A stretch of 64,000 nt of DNA from Thiobacillus denitrificans (lineage in GTDB: Bacteria > Pseudomonadota > Gammaproteobacteria > Burkholderiales > Thiobacillaceae). The stretch spans positions 241,689 to 305,688 of the forward strand of contig DYIY01000003.1 of NCBI GenBank assembly GCA_020723405.1, given 5' to 3'. The position numbers were made by a program, and so were the translations under genes. This document shows, one piece after another, positions 61,341 through 64,000 of this stretch; positions within the stretch are counted from its first letter, which is position 1, and every line of letters starts with the position of its first letter. The notes beneath the pieces are model-generated. The model saw only the letters and a program-made list of their open reading frames with translations, made no database searches and was not told the origin of the DNA.

Positions 61341-62068
61341 GAAGCCACCCTCCCGTTGCGTACCAGCGTTGAAGCGTATTCGAGCTTTCTGGCGTAGTTG
61401 GGATCGCCGCCGCCGTTGTACCGCTGAGCGATCAATGCTGTGGATCGAGGCCGCCAACCGGTGATGACTCGCTGAACTGATGCCTTCTGGTACATCAACA
61501 CTTGGCCGGGCCGTAAAACGCCGACCATGGGGTTCAAGCTTTTCAAGGTGTCCGCTGTACTGCCTTGAGCTTTGGCAATCTTTTCCAGACTATCACCTGG
61601 CTTGGCGACGATTTCGCGTACTGGGACATCAGGGCCCGGGACACTTCGATGCTCGAAGACGGCCATTCGCAGCAGAAGATAGCCGATACCGGCTCGGATG
61701 TTATGCGCCGGTATCGTACGGGCGGAAGCCAATGTCAGTTGCCCCTTCCAAGCCGGCGGCAATATAAGCTCGCCGCCTTCTTCCCCGGAAAGAAGCGACG
61801 TCAGTCCCGGATCGCCTGGCACTCCAATCTGCATGGGCCTGGTGTGCCACTCTGGATTGTTGGCCCCGGTTTCCACCCACAACATCGTCTTGACCAGTTG
61901 CCAATCCAGGGGCACGTATCCAGCTGTACCTGAAAGATGGTGGTTGTACGCGCTGACCGCTGTCTGGATTTCGCAATCCCAGGAGTTCCATTTGGCGTCG
62001 ACGATTGCCTTATTGATGCCATCCTGCCATTTCTCGAATCCCGTTTTCTGTGGTGATAGGACTTCCAT
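61328..62068 (-). CDS. Lytic-transglycosylase-like protein with LysM
   Basis: 246 residues without signal peptide. The N-terminal part (about 40-140: LVKTMLWVETGANNPEW, RPMQIGVPGDPGL, NIRAGIGYLLLRM) resembles lysozyme/SLT folds with Glu in WVETGA as the acid. A LysM peptidoglycan-binding domain follows (VAKPGDSLEKIAKAQGST...NPMVGVLRPGQVLMYQ). Start ATG at 62068 follows GGGAGAG. Lack of a signal peptide plus a coupled LprI-like gene suggests a secreted effector with its immunity protein, possibly for type VI secretion; no T6SS gene is in the window. Confidence 0.8.
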   Translation of the reverse strand: MEVLSPQKTGFEKWQDGINKAIVDAKWNSWDCEIQTAVSAYNHHLSGTAGYVPLDWQLVKTMLWVETGANNPEWHTRPMQIGVPGDPGLTSLLSGEEGGELILPPAWKGQLTLASARTIPAHNIRAGIGYLLLRMAVFEHRSVPGPDVPVREIVAKPGDSLEKIAKAQGSTADTLKSLNPMVGVLRPGQVLMYQKASVQRVITGWRPRSTALIAQRYNGGGDPNYARKLEYASTLVRNGRVASCAQ

Positions 62069-62439
62069 ATTGACTCTCCCTTGATGCGTATTTGTGGTGG
62101 CGGAATCTTGGCATACACGGGCCCGTTGATCTATTGGGAGCAGCAAGACCCACTGAGATGGACTCGCCTCCCGCAGCATCAGGGCCGAAGCCATGGCCGA
62201 TCCGTAGCGCGCTGACAGCAGAGTTCAACTTTCACTTGTTGACTACCAACCGGCGTTTGCGACCCCATACATGTGACCCGGCCCCATTGAATAGCCACAG
62301 ACCACCTGGTTAAATGTGTCCAAACACAACCCAAAATTTAGAACATATCCATTTCATATCAGTGTGTTGACACGCTCACAAAGTGTCCAACAAACTGTCC
62401 ACGAAAGCGTCCTTACTGGACCCGAGAGGAAAACTGATC
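62069..62439. other. 371-bp gene-free region upstream of fic
   Basis: No coding sequence supported. The right half is AT-richer than its surroundings. It holds a TTGACA (62367-62372) and GTGTCCAA at 62316-62323 and 62383-62390, with CTGTCC at 62395. The repeats may be regulator sites close to the fic promoter. A GTG in frame at 62383 is a less likely start. Confidence 0.45.
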
Positions 62440-63648
62440 ATGGCGGATATCAGCGCATTCCAGCCCCTCTTTCCTGAGGAGCGAGTGCTCGGCCCCCTTC
62501 TGGAACAGGCGGCCGAACTGGTGGTTCAGTGCCATCGCCTGGCCGGTGTTGCCGGCCAACCCCTGGCCCGCTCCATCGGGCCACGCCTGCGGGCCATGAA
62601 CTCCTACTACACCAACAAGATCGAGGGCCAGCACACCCGCCCGGCGGACATCGATCGAGCCCTGGCCAACCACTATGACGCCGACGCCCGGCAAGCCCGA
62701 AAGCAGCGCCTGGCCGTAGCCCACATGGCCGCCGAGGAACTACTGGAAGCGCGAATGGCCGACCAGGCCAGGCCGGCCCTGTACGCCCCTACATTGGTCA
62801 GCGATATCCACGCCACCCTCTACAACCGACTGCCCGAAGGCGACCGCGTTGCTGACGAAGGAAACGAAATCATTATTCCCGGCGCATGGCGCACCCGTCA
62901 GGTGGCCGCCGGCCGCCATGTGGCCCCGCCACCGGAGGAAGTCGAAGGCCTGCTGGCCGCCTGGTCGGCCCGCTACGCAGCCCTGCCGGGACTGGAGCAG
63001 TCCGTGGTGGGCGTGGCCTGCGCCCACCACCGTCTTCTCTGGATCCACCCGTTCCGCGACGGCAACGGCCGCGCAGCACGTCTGCACGCCCATCTGGTAT
63101 TCCACGCACTGGGACTGACCCAAGGCCTGTGGTCCCCCATGCGCGGTCTGGCCCGCCGCCAGGAGGATTATTACGCTCACCTCAACAACGCCGACCTACC
63201 TCGGCGCCACGACTACGACGGCCGTGGACCTCTTTCCCAAGAAGACCTGATCGCCTTTGCCGCCTTCTTTCTGGAAACCTGCCTGGACCAGAGCCAATTC
63301 ATGGCCAACAGACTTGATCTGGGCGCTCTGCGCGGCCGAATTGCCGACCTGCTCACCTGGCTCGCTGCCCACCCCTGGCAGATGGGCAGCGAGAAATCCG
63401 TGATCAAACCCGACGCCGTGGAAGCCGTTCACTACGTCGCCATGGCCGGCCCGGTGGAACGCGGCCGGTTCATGGCCATGACCGGCCTACCCGAACGCAC
63501 CGCCCGGCGAATGCTGGCGAGCCTGCTGGATTGGGGGTTGCTGTTTTCGCCCAGCAGCCGCGCACCAGTCACGTTCGCTGTTCCATTGGCCTCACTGCGG
63601 TTCCTCTTTCCGAAGTTGTGGCCAGAGGCCGAGGTGGATGAGGCGTAA
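62440..63648 (+). CDS. Fic family protein AMP-transferase with inhibitory motif
   Basis: 402 residues. The FIC motif HPFRDGNGRAARLHAHL is canonical, so it should transfer AMP from ATP to target hydroxyls. N-terminal SYYTNKIEGQ supplies the class II inhibitory (S/T)xxxE(G/N). The C terminus (about 330-402; TGLPERTARRMLASLLDWGLL) looks like a winged helix typical of Fic-HTH proteins. Start ATG at 62440 with AGAGGA upstream; the GTG at 62383 would add 19 residues. Stands alone between the T6SS-like pair and the CRISPR array. Confidence 0.92.
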   Translation: MADISAFQPLFPEERVLGPLLEQAAELVVQCHRLAGVAGQPLARSIGPRLRAMNSYYTNKIEGQHTRPADIDRALANHYDADARQARKQRLAVAHMAAEELLEARMADQARPALYAPTLVSDIHATLYNRLPEGDRVADEGNEIIIPGAWRTRQVAAGRHVAPPPEEVEGLLAAWSARYAALPGLEQSVVGVACAHHRLLWIHPFRDGNGRAARLHAHLVFHALGLTQGLWSPMRGLARRQEDYYAHLNNADLPRRHDYDGRGPLSQEDLIAFAAFFLETCLDQSQFMANRLDLGALRGRIADLLTWLAAHPWQMGSEKSVIKPDAVEAVHYVAMAGPVERGRFMAMTGLPERTARRMLASLLDWGLLFSPSSRAPVTFAVPLASLRFLFPKLWPEAEVDEA

Positions 63649-63658
63649 CCCGGATCCA

Positions 63659-64000
63659 GACGCAGTCCGCGCCCGGCCGTGAGGCCGGGCGATGCCCTGG
63701 CTCAGGTCATCGTCATAGGTGCGCACCTCTGTTTCAATCCGCGCCCGGCCGTGAGGCCGGGCGATGCAATACAGGCACACGCTCTGCTGGCCATTGCGCA
63801 TCGTTTCAATCCGCGCCCGGCCGTGAGGCCGGGCGATGCCACGCCACCACGTAGTTCATGTGCCGGGTCAGGAAGTTTCAATCCGCGCCCGGCCGTGAGG
63901 CCGGGCGATGCACTGTGGCCGATGCGTGCGCCGACCCGAGGGGGATGTTTCAATCCGCGCCCGGCCGTGAGGCCGGGCGATGCCCCTTTTCCTTACCGCG
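63659..64000 (-). CRISPR. CRISPR array (trailer end), continuing beyond the window
   Basis: 37-nt repeats start at 63731, 63803, 63875 and 63947, identical to one another, each separated by a 35-nt spacer (72-nt period). The repeat contains a 9-bp hairpin CGCCCGGCC-TCAC-GGCCGGGCG and, read on the minus strand, ends in GGATTGAAAC, the usual type I 5' handle. The copy at 63659-63695 has a diverged end (minus-strand 3' side), typical of the last repeat. So transcription runs right to left and leader and cas genes lie to the right. Spacers 63696-63730, 63768-63802, 63840-63874, 63912-63946 are all different. Subtype cannot be set without cas genes. Confidence 0.97.

Noticed and set aside
63592..63953. 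Two small minus-strand frames at the right end
   Set aside because: They are read through CRISPR repeats (recurring peptide IARPHGRA or ASPGLTAGRGLK) and are not genes.

Overview
The window is GC-rich, gene-dense chromosomal DNA from a betaproteobacterium, most likely Rhodocyclales or a close relative. This is inferred from gene order and content: argH-algZ-algR beside hemC-hemD-hemX-hemY, hemA-prfA-prmC, pyrR-pyrB-pyrC' with ruvX and yqgE, a PilL-type chemotaxis kinase, a PEP-CTERM protein and an RquA-like methyltransferase. No rRNA gene, transposase, integrase or prophage was seen.

Layout. 1-5001: 3' part of the twitching-motility kinase PilL/ChpA, then a bacteriohemerythrin. 5053-8809 (minus): yqgE-ruvX-pyrR-pyrB-pyrC', with overlapping ends; the dihydroorotase-like subunit lacks the metal-binding HxH. 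8872-13487: photolyase, HDOD protein, chemoreceptor and a detached periplasmic Cache protein. 13558-19193: an NAD-binding epimerase-like protein, an iron-sulfur flavin reductase, hemC-D-X-Y (HemY is very short) and a secreted thioredoxin-fold protein. 19207-22661: AlgR/AlgZ-type two-component system and argH, separated by a 218-bp element with terminal inverted repeats that looks like a MITE.

22731-28413 (minus) is an unusual operon: a ThDP enzyme of the acetolactate synthase superfamily, a TonB-dependent receptor, and two tandem citrate-synthase-fold proteins that have lost most catalytic residues. After folD and two tRNA genes, 29781-37574 (minus) holds a second receptor of identical length, a periplasmic ABC-type binding protein and a 1481-residue hybrid kinase with GGDEF and EAL domains. 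Next come a Cache-domain protein, a multi-PAS hybrid kinase overlapping an HD-GYP response regulator, a TlpA-like oxidoreductase, an RquA-like methyltransferase and fbp.

47438-50549 (minus) is a four-gene translationally coupled locus of the poorly understood HPr-rel-A type: a Tat-like exported Cys-containing protein, a PqqD-like chaperone, an HprK-related kinase and a nucleotidyltransferase. A near-consensus sigma-54 promoter precedes it. prmC-prfA-hemA and selO follow, then a PEP-CTERM protein that also has a sigma-54-like promoter. 57459-60743 holds an Anbu proteasome-type peptidase divergent from its usual partners (permuted ATP-grasp and alpha-E proteins). The right end has a lytic-transglycosylase/LprI-type inhibitor pair, a Fic protein with an intact active site and inhibitory motif, and the trailer end of a CRISPR array whose leader and cas genes lie beyond the window.

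The best candidates for undescribed biology are the ThDP/TonB/double citrate-synthase-like operon and the sigma-54-controlled HPr-rel-A locus.
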